A stretch of 64,000 nucleotides of DNA from Pedobacter cryoconitis (GCF_014200605.1 NZ_JACHCE010000002.1:239300-303299); one strand, 5' to 3'; positions 44,958 to 54,376 are shown, counted from the stretch's first letter. Made by a program: numbers and translations. The notes: generated from the letters alone by a model not told the origin.

Positions 44958-46039
44958 AATTTAGTTAGTGTTTCTTTTTGTTTTTCTATAGCTGTGGCAA
45001 CTCTGGTACCGTATACCCCGTCTGTCACTTCAATTTCGAAATCCCTGTCCTTCTCAGAGCTGTGCATCTGGCTGGTTTCAAGATTCTCAACAGATCTGTC
45101 ATATGGCCCTCTGGAACTCATCATTTTCACAAAAACGGGCAGACATTCAAAGAAAATAAATAGCAGGCCAATAAACGAAACAGCTAATGCTGTTGTGCTA
45201 TCCCTTGTGCCATTTGTATTAAAACTCAATTGCCCTAATGCCCAGTTGCGATCAGCAAAGCCTGCGATGTTTGTCAAACTATCGAGCTGTTTTCCTGTAT
45301 AAAGCCGCTCTGATAATAGCCCGTCAAATTGTTTTCTGCCATCTACAAAATTCTCCATTCTTCTTACATCCGAATTCAGTGAATCCAGGTTCTGTTGCCG
45401 CTGTTTTAATTCTTCCTCTTTTCTTTTGGCATAAGGGCCATATCCCATTACTCCTGATGTTTCAGTTGTCTTAGTCCCGAAGACTTCAAAGTTAAGTTTT
45501 TGTCTGTCACTTTTAATTCCGCTTTCTAAAGAATCCCGTTGCGCTTTAGACTCCTTAAGTTTGTTCAGTTCTATGGTATATTTATTCGTGAATGCCTTAT
45601 TGAGTGTGTCAATCTTTGCACGCTGGTTGTTCAGATAACTTACTTTTAGGCGTTCTTTAATTTCTTTATCGAAGATTTTAAGCTCTAAAGGACGTGAGAT
45701 GACCATACCGATCATAATCGCGAGTAATATACGTGGCGTTGCCTGCAGAATTTGTTTGGTTGAAGAAGAATTCTTGTTAATACTGGACACAATATAACGG
45801 TCCATGTTAAAGATGGCCAGGCCCCAGAGGATGCCGAAAAATATAGCAAAAAGTACAGCGGCAGTATCGCCTTTAAAAACGAAGTACATGGCATATCCAC
45901 CAGATAATGCGGCAAATAAACCTGTAAAGAAGATAGTTGCGCCAATACCAACATATTTATTATGTTCAGTAGGGTGCTTCTCTAATGTAGGCTGGTGTAT
46001 TCCAGAACAGAACCAGAAGAAACGTGTCAGAGCATCCAT
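44954..46039 (-). CDS. DUF4407 membrane protein with coiled coil
   Basis: A 361-residue inner-membrane protein. Three hydrophobic segments lie within about residues 28-120 (IGATIFFTGLFAALSGGYAM, AAVLFAIFFGILWGLAIF, ILLAIMIGMVISRP). A long charged coiled coil follows (about 125-250), then a fourth segment (ALAVSFIGLLFIFFECLPVF). This is the layout of DUF4407, a family of unknown function found across Bacteroidota and Actinobacteria. It is translationally coupled to a secreted M28 peptidase, which may be incidental. A CAAAGTTA (minus: TAACTTTG) box lies at 46045-46052, five bases before the ATG. Confidence 0.8.
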   Translation of the reverse strand: MDALTRFFWFCSGIHQPTLEKHPTEHNKYVGIGATIFFTGLFAALSGGYAMYFVFKGDTAAVLFAIFFGILWGLAIFNMDRYIVSSINKNSSSTKQILQATPRILLAIMIGMVISRPLELKIFDKEIKERLKVSYLNNQRAKIDTLNKAFTNKYTIELNKLKESKAQRDSLESGIKSDRQKLNFEVFGTKTTETSGVMGYGPYAKRKEEELKQRQQNLDSLNSDVRRMENFVDGRKQFDGLLSERLYTGKQLDSLTNIAGFADRNWALGQLSFNTNGTRDSTTALAVSFIGLLFIFFECLPVFVKMMSSRGPYDRSVENLETSQMHSSEKDRDFEIEVTDGVYGTRVATAIEKQKETLTKL

Positions 46040-46208
46040 AATAACAAAGTTAAGAAAGAATACTATTAAACGCCCGGCATTCTTAGTTGTTACAGGGGAT
46101 ATGGCGAAACCATAAAATTTGACTTGTGATTAGCAGATAAGTTGTTGATAAACTTTATATTTGGCAATTAAATATGGATAACCGGCTGTCCATTTAAAAG
46201 CTTAAAAG

Positions 46209-46526
46209 ATGAAAGAAATTAGCGTAGAAGAACTGAAACAAAAAATAGATAACAACGAAGATTTTCAACTGATTGATGTGAGAGAAACTTTCGAATACGA
46301 TACTTCAAACCTTAATGGTGAGAATATCCCTTTGGGAGGAATCCTGATTGAAGTTGATAAAGTTTCTAAAGATAAACCTGTCATTATGCAATGCAGAAGT
46401 GGTAAACGCAGTGCAGCAGCAGTAATGCAGTTAGAGCAGCTTCATGGTTTCACAAACCTTTATAACTTAAAAGGTGGTATCCTTGCATGGCAGGCCGCGT
46501 TTGACCCTAGCATGCCAGTTTACTAA
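46209..46526 (+). CDS. Rhodanese-like sulfurtransferase domain protein
   Basis: A 105-residue single-domain rhodanese. The active-site cysteine is C62 in the loop CRSGKR. The start SVEELKQKIDNNEDFQLIDVRE and the finish NLYNLKGGILAWQAAFDPSMP are typical. It probably moves sulfane sulfur to an acceptor in the cytoplasm; the partner is unknown. A TATATTTG box (46156-46163) lies 45 bases upstream of the ATG. It is followed one base later by a small membrane protein, so the two are likely co-transcribed. Confidence 0.9.
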   Translation: MKEISVEELKQKIDNNEDFQLIDVRETFEYDTSNLNGENIPLGGILIEVDKVSKDKPVIMQCRSGKRSAAAVMQLEQLHGFTNLYNLKGGILAWQAAFDPSMPVY

Positions 46527-46527
46527 G

Positions 46528-46755
46528 ATGAAGAAGAAGATTGCATTAAATACATTTTATACCATTGGTATAGTAATTTCTGTGATAGGTCTTAAATGGG
46601 CTTTCCAGAACACTAATTATCCAATTGCCGGATTATTAATCGCAACGGGTTTGTTTTTTATCTACCTGAAGATTAATATCGTAAAAGAGGTAAGAGCTGG
46701 TATAAAAGAAAAAGAAAATAGCCTGAATTCATCCGTTAAGGATGAAACAAATTAG
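46528..46755 (+). CDS. DUF6358-like small membrane protein
   Basis: A 75-residue protein with two hydrophobic segments (TFYTIGIVISVIGLKWAF and PIAGLLIATGLFFIYLKI) and a charged C-terminal tail. It resembles the DUF6358 group of Sphingobacteriaceae by pattern; this was not searched. Function unknown. The start at 46528 begins one base after the rhodanese stop. An in-frame upstream start (46474) would overlap rhodanese by about 50 bases and is rejected. The last 20 bases overlap the convergent epimerase gene. Confidence 0.7.
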   Translation: MKKKIALNTFYTIGIVISVIGLKWAFQNTNYPIAGLLIATGLFFIYLKINIVKEVRAGIKEKENSLNSSVKDETN

Positions 46756-47770
46756 GAGAAAGACCTTTCAGCCCTAAACCTGGAAGGTCTTTTAATATAT
46801 ATCTGCCGTTCTCAAACGGAGGTTGCTCAAAAGGGTTATTTGTAGTCAGAAAAGGGCCATCCAAATCTACCCAGTCACATAAAGGGGCTAAAGCAAGTCC
46901 TGCCCGGGTCGCTATAGAAGTTTCACTCATACAGCCAATCATTACCTTCATCCCATAAGAACGGGCTTTTAAAATCATCTGATGGGCTTCATACATGCCG
47001 CCACTCTTCATCAGTTTAATATTTATTCCATGATAAGCTCCTTTAACCTTATCGATATCTGATAAACGCTGTACGGCTTCGTCTGCAAGAATAGGAATCG
47101 GACTGCGTGTGGTTAACCAGGCATTACCTTCCATGTCTTTTTTGTCCATTGGCTGCTCAATTAAGACCACACCCTGATTATATAACCAATAAATAAGATC
47201 TATAGCCGTTTTCCGGTCTTTCCAACCCTGATTAGCATCTGCATAAAGCGGCAGGTTACTTACACTTCTGATCGTGCTGATCAGCTCTTTATCATTCGCA
47301 GATCCTAATTTAACCTTAAGTACTTTAAAGCCTTTTGCCTCTGCAACCTTTTCTTTAATAACTTCTGGTGTATCTATCCCTATCGTATAAGAGGTAACAG
47401 GCATTTTTGCAGGATCTGCTTTGTAAATTTCATAACAAGGTTTCTGCAATAGTTTCCCATTGATGTCATTTAGTGCAATGTCAATAGCGGCCTTTACAGC
47501 CGGGTTGCCCTGATCGATAGCATCCAGATAACTTATGATGCCGCTAAAGTCGAATGGATAGGTAAAACGCGTCCAGTCTACTTTTTTAAGAAAAGATGAT
47601 GCAGATTGATAACTCTCACCCAGATAAGGAACCATGGAAGCTTCACCATAACCGTCAATATTTTCATAAGTCAGCTTTAGCAATAATAAGGGAGTACTTG
47701 TTCTGGTAAAACCGGTAATAGAAAAAGGATGTTTAAGTTCCAGGTTAAATGAAATATGAACTGCTTGCAT
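46736..47770 (-). CDS. Dipeptide epimerase (enolase superfamily, Ala-D/L-Glu epimerase type)
   Basis: A 344-residue enolase-superfamily enzyme of the muconate-lactonizing/dipeptide epimerase subgroup. Acid-base lysines are in KVLKVKLG (KxK motif). Metal ligands are in DANQGW, EQPMD and ILADEA. The final catalytic lysine is in INIKLMKSGG. It probably interconverts L-Ala-D-Glu and L-Ala-L-Glu from recycled murein or related dipeptides, which fits the nearby peptidases. It overlaps by 20 bases the 3' end of the DUF6358-like gene. Confidence 0.87.
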   Translation of the reverse strand: MQAVHISFNLELKHPFSITGFTRTSTPLLLLKLTYENIDGYGEASMVPYLGESYQSASSFLKKVDWTRFTYPFDFSGIISYLDAIDQGNPAVKAAIDIALNDINGKLLQKPCYEIYKADPAKMPVTSYTIGIDTPEVIKEKVAEAKGFKVLKVKLGSANDKELISTIRSVSNLPLYADANQGWKDRKTAIDLIYWLYNQGVVLIEQPMDKKDMEGNAWLTTRSPIPILADEAVQRLSDIDKVKGAYHGINIKLMKSGGMYEAHQMILKARSYGMKVMIGCMSETSIATRAGLALAPLCDWVDLDGPFLTTNNPFEQPPFENGRYILKDLPGLGLKGLSPNLFHP

Positions 47771-47857
47771 GTGTTTTAAAAGCTTTTGGTAATATCAAAG
47801 TTAAAAAATGGGCGCCTCACCGAATGTAAAAATAATATCCCTAATATTGCGCTTAAT

Positions 47858-48826
47858 ATGAGTAACACAATCTATCAGCCGTTTAAAAACTTCGACTTTA
47901 AATTTAAAAACTGCTTTCTGAGCGGAGATACTTTTGATGCACCAATCATTCAGACAAATATATTGCCTGAATGGCTGCTGGAAGTAGCTGATTTTAGCGG
48001 AGATGAGCAGATTAAGTTACTGGATGAATCCATCAGGTCATATAATACCCTGAAAGTTCCGGTAAGTGAAGAAGTACTGCTTAATTTTATTGGGCCTCTG
48101 GAAGATAAAATAGCGGCAGCCTTTGCAGAAGGATTTGCGGGGGTATCTAAGCTCGAAGAAATGGATTTGTTTAAATGGGTTGGCAAATTCCTATACAGCC
48201 TGATTTATATTGAAATGAACGCGGCTGTTCGTTTGCAGCAATTGAGTGATGACGGATTAAATATGTCACAGGGGCTGATGCATAAATTCGGAAATTTGCA
48301 GACCATGATCCAGAGTATTTACCGGAGTGTAGTTCTGGAAGATTTTACGCCCTGGTCTTTTGTGATTGTACCTTTGGAACAGAATGATATTCCTTTCAGC
48401 TTCAGAGATGAAATCAACACTTTGACTTTCTCCTTGAAATTGAAAGATTTTGGGATCATAGCCTGTTTACAGGATAATGGGACAAATAAAAGATATCACC
48501 AGGAGATTCTTGATCAGATTGGAGCGGGTAAAGTAACAGATCAGCAATTCGAAGAACTTTGTGCACGTTTCTTCTATTCTGCTTATTTATTCAACCGCTT
48601 GCCTGAATATACTATTATGCCTGTTGAAGGGGCTATTTATATTGATGCTATGCCTTTAAGAGGGACTACTAATAAGCCCCTGTTTGATGTGTGGCAGCAT
48701 AAAATTTATGCCCAGGTACTGGAGACTTTCTGGAAGCCGTGGGGAAACTTGTTGATGGAAATCAGAAAAGATCCGGCAGCACCAACAAGTTATTTCAATC
48801 CCCCTTCTTTACCAGCTACGGATTAA
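47858..48826 (+). CDS. Conserved protein of unknown function
   Basis: A 322-residue protein that I cannot assign. No signal peptide or transmembrane segment is visible. It is rich in helical, aromatic stretches (LFKWVGKFLYSLIYIEMNAAV, LMHKFGNLQTMIQSIYRSV) and ends with KPWGNLLMEIRKDP. The protein looks soluble and cytoplasmic. The ATG at 47858 (MSNTIYQPF) is used; an earlier in-frame start at 47786 would add 24 residues and overlap the likely promoter region shared with the divergent epimerase. Its stop overlaps that of the convergent rhomboid gene by four bases. Confidence 0.65.
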   Translation: MSNTIYQPFKNFDFKFKNCFLSGDTFDAPIIQTNILPEWLLEVADFSGDEQIKLLDESIRSYNTLKVPVSEEVLLNFIGPLEDKIAAAFAEGFAGVSKLEEMDLFKWVGKFLYSLIYIEMNAAVRLQQLSDDGLNMSQGLMHKFGNLQTMIQSIYRSVVLEDFTPWSFVIVPLEQNDIPFSFRDEINTLTFSLKLKDFGIIACLQDNGTNKRYHQEILDQIGAGKVTDQQFEELCARFFYSAYLFNRLPEYTIMPVEGAIYIDAMPLRGTTNKPLFDVWQHKIYAQVLETFWKPWGNLLMEIRKDPAAPTSYFNPPSLPATD

Positions 48827-49446
48827 ATGCCGAAACGGCCCGAAATTGCAGCAATAAAATGTGGTACAATACCTGGTATCACTAATATGGTGACGATAAT
48901 ACCAGTTATTGCACCGAATAAATGTGCATCATGGTTAATGTTATCTCTGGAACTTTTTGACATATAATAAGAGTATACCAGGTATAATACGCCAAATAAA
49001 GCTGACCAGATAGGAATAGGCAAAGGGAAGATCATTAGCGTATTTAGCGGATAGAATAGAATATAACTGAATAATACGGCAGAGATTGCTCCCGAAGCCC
49101 CAAGGCTATGGTAGTGATAATCATCTTTATGTTTGATTACAGAAGGGATATCACTTAAAATAAGCCCGATAAAATAGATCATTCCAAATCTTACGCTTCC
49201 TACAGTAGCTTCTAAAGTAAAAGCAAAGAAATAGAAAGTAAACATATTAAAGATCAGGTGCATCCAGCTTCCATGGATTAACCCGCTGGTAAACAGTGTG
49301 TAAACATTGCTTCTGCGGTAAACGCTGTAAGGGTGGAGCATGAATTTCCCATAAAGAGAAGTATCATTAAATGCATAAATACTGGTTACCAGTGTAAAAA
49401 TGAAAATCAGAGAGGCAACTGGTGTGTTTAAAAGATATTCTATCAT
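48823..49446 (-). CDS. Rhomboid-family intramembrane serine protease
   Basis: A 207-residue protein with six predicted membrane helices. The catalytic serine is S118 in the GASG motif (HSLGASGAISA), the partner histidine H175 in HDAHLFGA, and the oxyanion-region HGSWMHLIFNM is present. This is a minimal six-helix rhomboid core. It cleaves transmembrane substrates within the membrane; targets are unknown. It is followed on the same strand by no close partner; the M14 peptidase upstream ends 24 bases before its start, so they may share a transcript. Confidence 0.9.
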   Translation of the reverse strand: MIEYLLNTPVASLIFIFTLVTSIYAFNDTSLYGKFMLHPYSVYRRSNVYTLFTSGLIHGSWMHLIFNMFTFYFFAFTLEATVGSVRFGMIYFIGLILSDIPSVIKHKDDYHYHSLGASGAISAVLFSYILFYPLNTLMIFPLPIPIWSALFGVLYLVYSYYMSKSSRDNINHDAHLFGAITGIIVTILVIPGIVPHFIAAISGRFGI

Positions 49447-49470
49447 GTTGTATTGAATCGGATTTAAAAA

Positions 49471-51186
49471 TTATTGCAATCTAGCAATTGGATAGCGTAA
49501 ATGTGTTTTTTCATAATAATTTGAATTCTTATAGACGAATTCCAGTTGTGCAGAAGGGTTTTGAGCAAATGTGCTGTCACTTATCTTTTTCTGATTCAAT
49601 CTAACTCTGAGATCAGGGTTGTCCTTTAATAATCCGGCTGCGGTATCTTCAAATACATAAGGGGAATAATGTTCTTTCTGATCCAGTATAGAATCAAAGA
49701 AGTTCCAGTTAAAGAAAGAATCTGTTGCCTGTGGTTCCAGTGTTTCCATAATATATCTGTTTTGCGGCTGATCTACATAAACCAGAAAATCACCCTTATA
49801 AAAGTTTAAAGTCTGTTTCTGGGTGCTGATCTCCACATTGTTATGGATATAGTGACCTTCATAAGGTCTGGAAGAAGTCTTATAGTCAGTTATATAGTAA
49901 ACATCAACAGCCAGTTCTTTATCCTCTTTTAACTCCTGCAGTTTCACGCCGTTTAACTTTAGCAAGCCAATTACCTTATCCCATCCCTTTGGAATTACAT
50001 AAGCCAGAGGTTTTTGTACGGTAAGCTGTGGCTCAAATTTATTCCAGTATTTAATGTTTTTGGTATAAGGCTCGTTTCTGTCATAGTAGAGCCTGTCTGT
50101 ACCACTTACGGCGCTTGGTTTATACTTGGCAGTAAAACCTTTAAATGAGAGCAGCTCGTACTTAGATTCATTCAGCTTCCAGCTTAGTGGAAATTCTTTT
50201 TGTATGGAGGTAGCTTCATCAGCTTTGCGTTTATTTTCACCAATGACTTTCGCATCTTTGCTCACCAGGTCAATATAGGTTTGCAATAAAAGATAAGTTG
50301 ATTCAACCCTTTTTTGATAAGCTTTCAGCATGTGCGTTTCGGGCATAAAACCAATTGTGTTATGTAAAGCTGCATAACCGGTCGAATAACGTGGGGTTTC
50401 CAGAAATCCGGTAATACCTGCGTCCGGGGTGGTTTCGACCGAATTGATATAGGGGATCAGCTCAAATCCTTTTTTCTTCATTTCTGCGTACAGGGCAGGA
50501 ACCATCGTATTGGTCAGATAACCAGCAAGAATAGGGTTTAATTTATCCTTCTGTGTAGGGATCAATGTTATGGTATATTGATAATCTGCCCCATTGCTGG
50601 TATGGGTATCTACAAAAATCTCTGGCTGCCAGGTATTAAATATTTCCTGAAAGGCTGCAGAGTTCTTGGAATCAGTTTTAATGAAATCCCTGTTCAGATC
50701 GTAATTTTTACTGTTCCCTCTGAAACCGTAAGCTTCAGGTCCATTCTGATTTGCTCTGGAAGTACTGCTGCGGTTAAATGACCCATCTATATTGTAAACT
50801 GGTATAATACAGATAACAACGTTATCAGGTAAATGATTGCCCTTTAATAAATCTCTGGCCAGCATCATGGAGGCATCTATACCTTCGGGTTCGCCAGGAT
50901 GAATGCCATTATTAATTAATAAAATCCTTATGTTATTTTTCCTGATTTCAGCAGGATCAAAGATCTCGTTTTTAGATAAGACCAGCAGATTCAGTGGTTT
51001 CCCAAAATCTGTAGTGCCATAGGAAAGAAACCTCGCCTGTGGCGATTTTTTAGCCAGTTGATTGTAGAAATCAATAGCTTCCTGGTAAGTTGCTGTCTGG
51101 TTCTTGTTACTTAACTCGTAAGGCGTTTTCTGTGCAAATGTTTCCATCGTTAGGGTAAGGATTAAAAACAAAAAAGGATATTTCAT
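49471..51186 (-). CDS. Secreted M14-family zinc carboxypeptidase, shorter form
   Basis: A 571-residue exported protein (signal peptide to about TFAQ, residue 18). The M14 core is in the N-terminal 300 residues: zinc ligands in NGIHPGEPEGID and in FVDTHTSNGAD, substrate Arg in YDLNRDFIK. The typical catalytic Glu region is near GFMPETHML. The C-terminal 250 residues are an unassigned extension. It is distinct from the larger M14 protein at 3325-5811. With the rhomboid gene 24 bases downstream it may form a two-gene unit. Confidence 0.85.
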   Translation of the reverse strand: MKYPFLFLILTLTMETFAQKTPYELSNKNQTATYQEAIDFYNQLAKKSPQARFLSYGTTDFGKPLNLLVLSKNEIFDPAEIRKNNIRILLINNGIHPGEPEGIDASMMLARDLLKGNHLPDNVVICIIPVYNIDGSFNRSSTSRANQNGPEAYGFRGNSKNYDLNRDFIKTDSKNSAAFQEIFNTWQPEIFVDTHTSNGADYQYTITLIPTQKDKLNPILAGYLTNTMVPALYAEMKKKGFELIPYINSVETTPDAGITGFLETPRYSTGYAALHNTIGFMPETHMLKAYQKRVESTYLLLQTYIDLVSKDAKVIGENKRKADEATSIQKEFPLSWKLNESKYELLSFKGFTAKYKPSAVSGTDRLYYDRNEPYTKNIKYWNKFEPQLTVQKPLAYVIPKGWDKVIGLLKLNGVKLQELKEDKELAVDVYYITDYKTSSRPYEGHYIHNNVEISTQKQTLNFYKGDFLVYVDQPQNRYIMETLEPQATDSFFNWNFFDSILDQKEHYSPYVFEDTAAGLLKDNPDLRVRLNQKKISDSTFAQNPSAQLEFVYKNSNYYEKTHLRYPIARLQ

Positions 51187-51223
51187 TAGAATATATTTAT
51201 GAACGGTTAATCACCTTGTAAGG

Positions 51224-51934
51224 CTAAAATCGCCGGAATGTTTTTTTATATAAGCCCATTTTTCCGAAGTTATATTTAACTCCTACAGAATAGAAGGCAT
51301 AGATATCCGGGTTGCCGGATCTATGTCTCACAGAAGAATCGTCGTAACCATCCAGCCCTTCTCCCAGGGTTACATTGCTCTGGCAGTTAATGTTCAGTGC
51401 ATATCTGTAAAATCCATCGCGATCCGGGAAAAAGAAATTGATTCCAAGATTCAGTGGGAAGAAAATGTCTTTTGAAGCATTCTCTCCCGGATAATAAACA
51501 TCGGGGTCAGTGAAGCTGTATCGATTGATCCCTTTCATCTTGTTTTGTATAACCCCTATTCCAGTGCCTAAATACAGGCCTCTGAAATGGTTTGAGAAGC
51601 TGTTATAGTTAAAATCTATAATTTGTCCCAAAGATATTCTTCCATTAATAGCTATTGCCTGATACGAGTTGATGAATTGGCGGTTATATGGATCGGTCTT
51701 CACATTTCCTCCGTTGATTTCCCCTTTCTGGAATTCCAGACCAAGGCTCATATAGGGTGTGAATAAGTAATCCAGTGTGCCATATCCAGCCAGCCCAAAG
51801 TCATGTTTTCTGACATCTGCAAAAGACTGTGTGATACCTGCCCCCACACCAACAGAAAGTTTGTAGAAATTTGACTGTGCAAAACACGAGAATGTTAATG
51901 TGATTAAAATGGTCGAAATAAGTATCCTTTTCAA
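51224..51934 (-). CDS. Outer-membrane beta-barrel-like protein with TTG start
   Basis: A 236-residue exported protein. The frame has no in-frame ATG before the signal peptide; TTG at 51934 begins MKRILISTILITLTFSCFAQ, a good Sec signal. The mature part has alternating hydrophobic/polar strands with glycine and aromatic residues (KLSVGVGAGITQSF, GLAGYGTLDYLF, FYSVGVKYNFG), like small eight-stranded OmpA/OmpW-type barrels. It ends KKTFRRF, with an aromatic last residue. Function and ligand unknown. It begins the minus-strand run that leads to the M14 peptidase 37 bases later. Confidence 0.75.
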   Translation of the reverse strand: MKRILISTILITLTFSCFAQSNFYKLSVGVGAGITQSFADVRKHDFGLAGYGTLDYLFTPYMSLGLEFQKGEINGGNVKTDPYNRQFINSYQAIAINGRISLGQIIDFNYNSFSNHFRGLYLGTGIGVIQNKMKGINRYSFTDPDVYYPGENASKDIFFPLNLGINFFFPDRDGFYRYALNINCQSNVTLGEGLDGYDDSSVRHRSGNPDIYAFYSVGVKYNFGKMGLYKKTFRRF

Positions 51935-52062
51935 GTTATGCTGATTGTTTATAGATAAAATATCATCTTTGGCTATCTTTAACCATTCAAAAGTCTGTTT
52001 AAAATAAATTTGAACAGCTTCAGAATTTACTGATTAAGAAGACCTTTACTTTTTTTAAAATT

Positions 52063-53319
52063 ATGCTAAAATATCATAACACAGGTAATTCTTTGCAAAA
52101 TAGATTTACTGAATACGTAAAAATAGACACACAATCTGATCCTGAGTCCGAAACCGTTCCTTCAACTGAAAAACAGAAGAATCTTGGCAGAGTATTGGTC
52201 GCTCAATTATTGGATATGGGTATAACAGACGCACACCTGGATGAATACGGGTATGTATATGCTACCATCCCTTCAAATACGACGAAAAATGTTCCTGTAA
52301 TTTGCTTTTGTTCACATATGGATACTTCTCCTGATTGTAGCGGTTATGGCGTTAAGCCGATTATCCATACCAATTACCAGGGACAGGATCTTGTACTTCC
52401 TGATGATCATTCAGTGGTACTGAGAATGAGCGAACATAAAGACCTGAAAGACCAGATTGGAAATGATATCATTACAGCCAGTGGGACAACGCTGCTGGGA
52501 GCTGATAATAAAGCTGGTTTAGCAGAAATTATGGAAGCAGCAGCTTTTCTGATGCAGCATCCGGAACATAAACATGGTAAAATAAGAATTCTTTTTACCC
52601 CTGATGAAGAAATCGGGCGTGGAGTTGATAAGGCAGATCTGGATAAACTAGGTGCCGATTTTGCTTATACGATCGATGGAGAGACCTGCGGTTCTATTGA
52701 AGATGAAACTTTTTCTGCAGACGGAGCAGTCTTAACTATAAATGGTATTAGCTCACATCCCGGTTTTGCAAAAGGCAAAATGGAAAGTGCAATTAAGATT
52801 CTGAGTGATATTATCAGTGCTTTGCCAAAAGATAAACTGACGCCAGAAGCTACCTCGAAGAAAGAAGGGTTTTTACATCCGGTTACCATGCAGGGAAATG
52901 TAGAACAGGCAGAAGCACATTTTATTATCCGTGATTTCGATGATGCTTTATTAGCTGAACATGGCCATACCTTAGAAGCCATTGTGAAACAGGTTATCGC
53001 AGCCTATCCTCATGCTACTTACGAACTGAAAATAAAAGAACAGTACCGTAATATGAAAAAAGTACTGGATCAGCACCCGCAAGTTCTGGAATATGGTGTT
53101 ATGGCTATTGAAAGAGTTGGTATTCCGGTAAAAAGACAGAGTATCAGAGGTGGTACCGATGGTTCAAGATTGTCGCTGATGGGCTTGCCTTGTCCTAATG
53201 TTTTTGCAGGGGAACATGCATTCCATGGTAAACAAGAATGGGCTTCTGTGCAGGATATGGAAAAAGCTGTTGAAACGATTATCAATATAGCACTGATCTG
53301 GGAAGAAAAAAGCAATTAA
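52063..53319 (+). CDS. pepT: Peptidase T (tripeptide aminopeptidase)
   Basis: A 418-residue cytoplasmic M20-family dizinc aminopeptidase. Zinc ligands and catalytic residues are in CSHMDTSPD, LLGADNKAGLAEI, FTPDEEIGRG and IDGETCG. The dimerisation domain (about 210-320) and the final RGGTDGSRLSLMGLPCPN then EHAFHGKQEW match PepT. It releases N-terminal residues from tripeptides, completing peptide use in the cytoplasm. Its stop directly abuts the stop of the convergent flavin oxidoreductase gene (no gap). Confidence 0.92.
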   Translation: MLKYHNTGNSLQNRFTEYVKIDTQSDPESETVPSTEKQKNLGRVLVAQLLDMGITDAHLDEYGYVYATIPSNTTKNVPVICFCSHMDTSPDCSGYGVKPIIHTNYQGQDLVLPDDHSVVLRMSEHKDLKDQIGNDIITASGTTLLGADNKAGLAEIMEAAAFLMQHPEHKHGKIRILFTPDEEIGRGVDKADLDKLGADFAYTIDGETCGSIEDETFSADGAVLTINGISSHPGFAKGKMESAIKILSDIISALPKDKLTPEATSKKEGFLHPVTMQGNVEQAEAHFIIRDFDDALLAEHGHTLEAIVKQVIAAYPHATYELKIKEQYRNMKKVLDQHPQVLEYGVMAIERVGIPVKRQSIRGGTDGSRLSLMGLPCPNVFAGEHAFHGKQEWASVQDMEKAVETIINIALIWEEKSN

Positions 53320-54330
53320 TTATTTCAGATACATTGCTGCCAGGAGTTCGTAAGAGCGTAGACGATCATCGAAATTTTCGGTGATCGTTACAGCCATTAG
53401 CTCGTTTACCTTGTAATCAGCCAGCAATTTGTCTATTTTTTCTTTCAATACATCTGGGGTGCCAATGAGCATCCTTTGTCTGTTATGGGTTATTCTTTCT
53501 TGTTCAGCAGCATTATAGCTGACCTGTTTAATATCATCGTAACCAATAGGAAATAGTCTGCCACCTTTTTCCAGTTGAAGATATCTATAATCCATTACCG
53601 CCTGCTGGCGGAAGATTACTTCTTCACTTTCTGAGCAGAAAACACCTATCCCAATATTCGCTTCGGGTACAGCCCTGTCAATAGATGGCTTAAAGCGGTC
53701 ACGGTAAAGCTGGACAGATTCTGGCCCGCCTAATGGATTAATAAAATGTGCAAATGACATCCCCATCCCAAAATGCGCTGCAAATAAACCACTTTGTCCG
53801 CTGGAACTTAATAACCACATTGGCGGTACCGTTAATGCTTGTGGAATGGCGGTAATTCTTTCTTGTATTGTACCAGGCTCTGCAGTATCATGCAGATAAT
53901 TTCTCAGATCATTCAATTGCTCTAAAAAGTCCTGTTCTTTCCACTGATTGGAAGGATTGAGTACACTTGCAGTAATTCTATCTGTGCCAGGTGCCCTCCC
54001 TAAGCCAAGATCAATTCTTCCTGGAAAAAGGATTTCCAGCATACGGAAGTTTTCGGCAACTTTTAATGCACTATGGTTAGGAAGCATGACGCCTCCTGAG
54101 CCTAATATTATATTTTTAGTCTCTCCTGCCAGATGTGCGATCAGAATTTCTGGTGTAGAACCAGCTAATGCTGTCGTATTATGGTGTTCAGAAACCCAGA
54201 AACGGGTATAACCCAGGTTATCTGCAAGTCTGGCCAGTTCAACAGTTTCCTGGATAGCCTGCTGTGCAGTAGCGCCTTTTCTAACCGGTGACTGGTCAAG
54301 GATACTTAAACGAATAGGATGAGTGCTCAT
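53320..54330 (-). CDS. LLM-class (luciferase-like) flavin-dependent oxidoreductase
   Basis: A 336-residue bacterial-luciferase-family oxidoreductase that uses reduced flavin (FMNH2 or F420-type). Signatures are LARLADNLGYTRFWVSEHHN, AGSTPEILIAHLA, MLPNHSALKVAENFRMLE and RIDLGLGRAPGTD, typical of the LLM group near YhbW. The substrate is unknown. The start at 54330 (MSTHPIRLS) is chosen because a -7-like box (TATTTTTG, minus strand, 54348-54355) lies between it and the more distal in-frame start at 54375. Confidence 0.87.
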   Translation of the reverse strand: MSTHPIRLSILDQSPVRKGATAQQAIQETVELARLADNLGYTRFWVSEHHNTTALAGSTPEILIAHLAGETKNIILGSGGVMLPNHSALKVAENFRMLEILFPGRIDLGLGRAPGTDRITASVLNPSNQWKEQDFLEQLNDLRNYLHDTAEPGTIQERITAIPQALTVPPMWLLSSSGQSGLFAAHFGMGMSFAHFINPLGGPESVQLYRDRFKPSIDRAVPEANIGIGVFCSESEEVIFRQQAVMDYRYLQLEKGGRLFPIGYDDIKQVSYNAAEQERITHNRQRMLIGTPDVLKEKIDKLLADYKVNELMAVTITENFDDRLRSYELLAAMYLK

Positions 54331-54347
54331 AGTGACAAATTGTATTA

Positions 54348-54376
54348 CAAAAATACAATGTCTGCTTCTCAACAAT
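54348..54376 (-). promoter_or_regulatory. Candidate promoter for the LLM oxidoreductase
   Basis: On the minus strand: ATTG (complement of 54373-54376), 17 bases, then TATTTTTG (complement of 54348-54355), an exact TAnnTTTG match. The start site would be near 54343, with a leader of about 13 bases to the ATG at 54330. The -33 half is imperfect. Confidence 0.4.
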
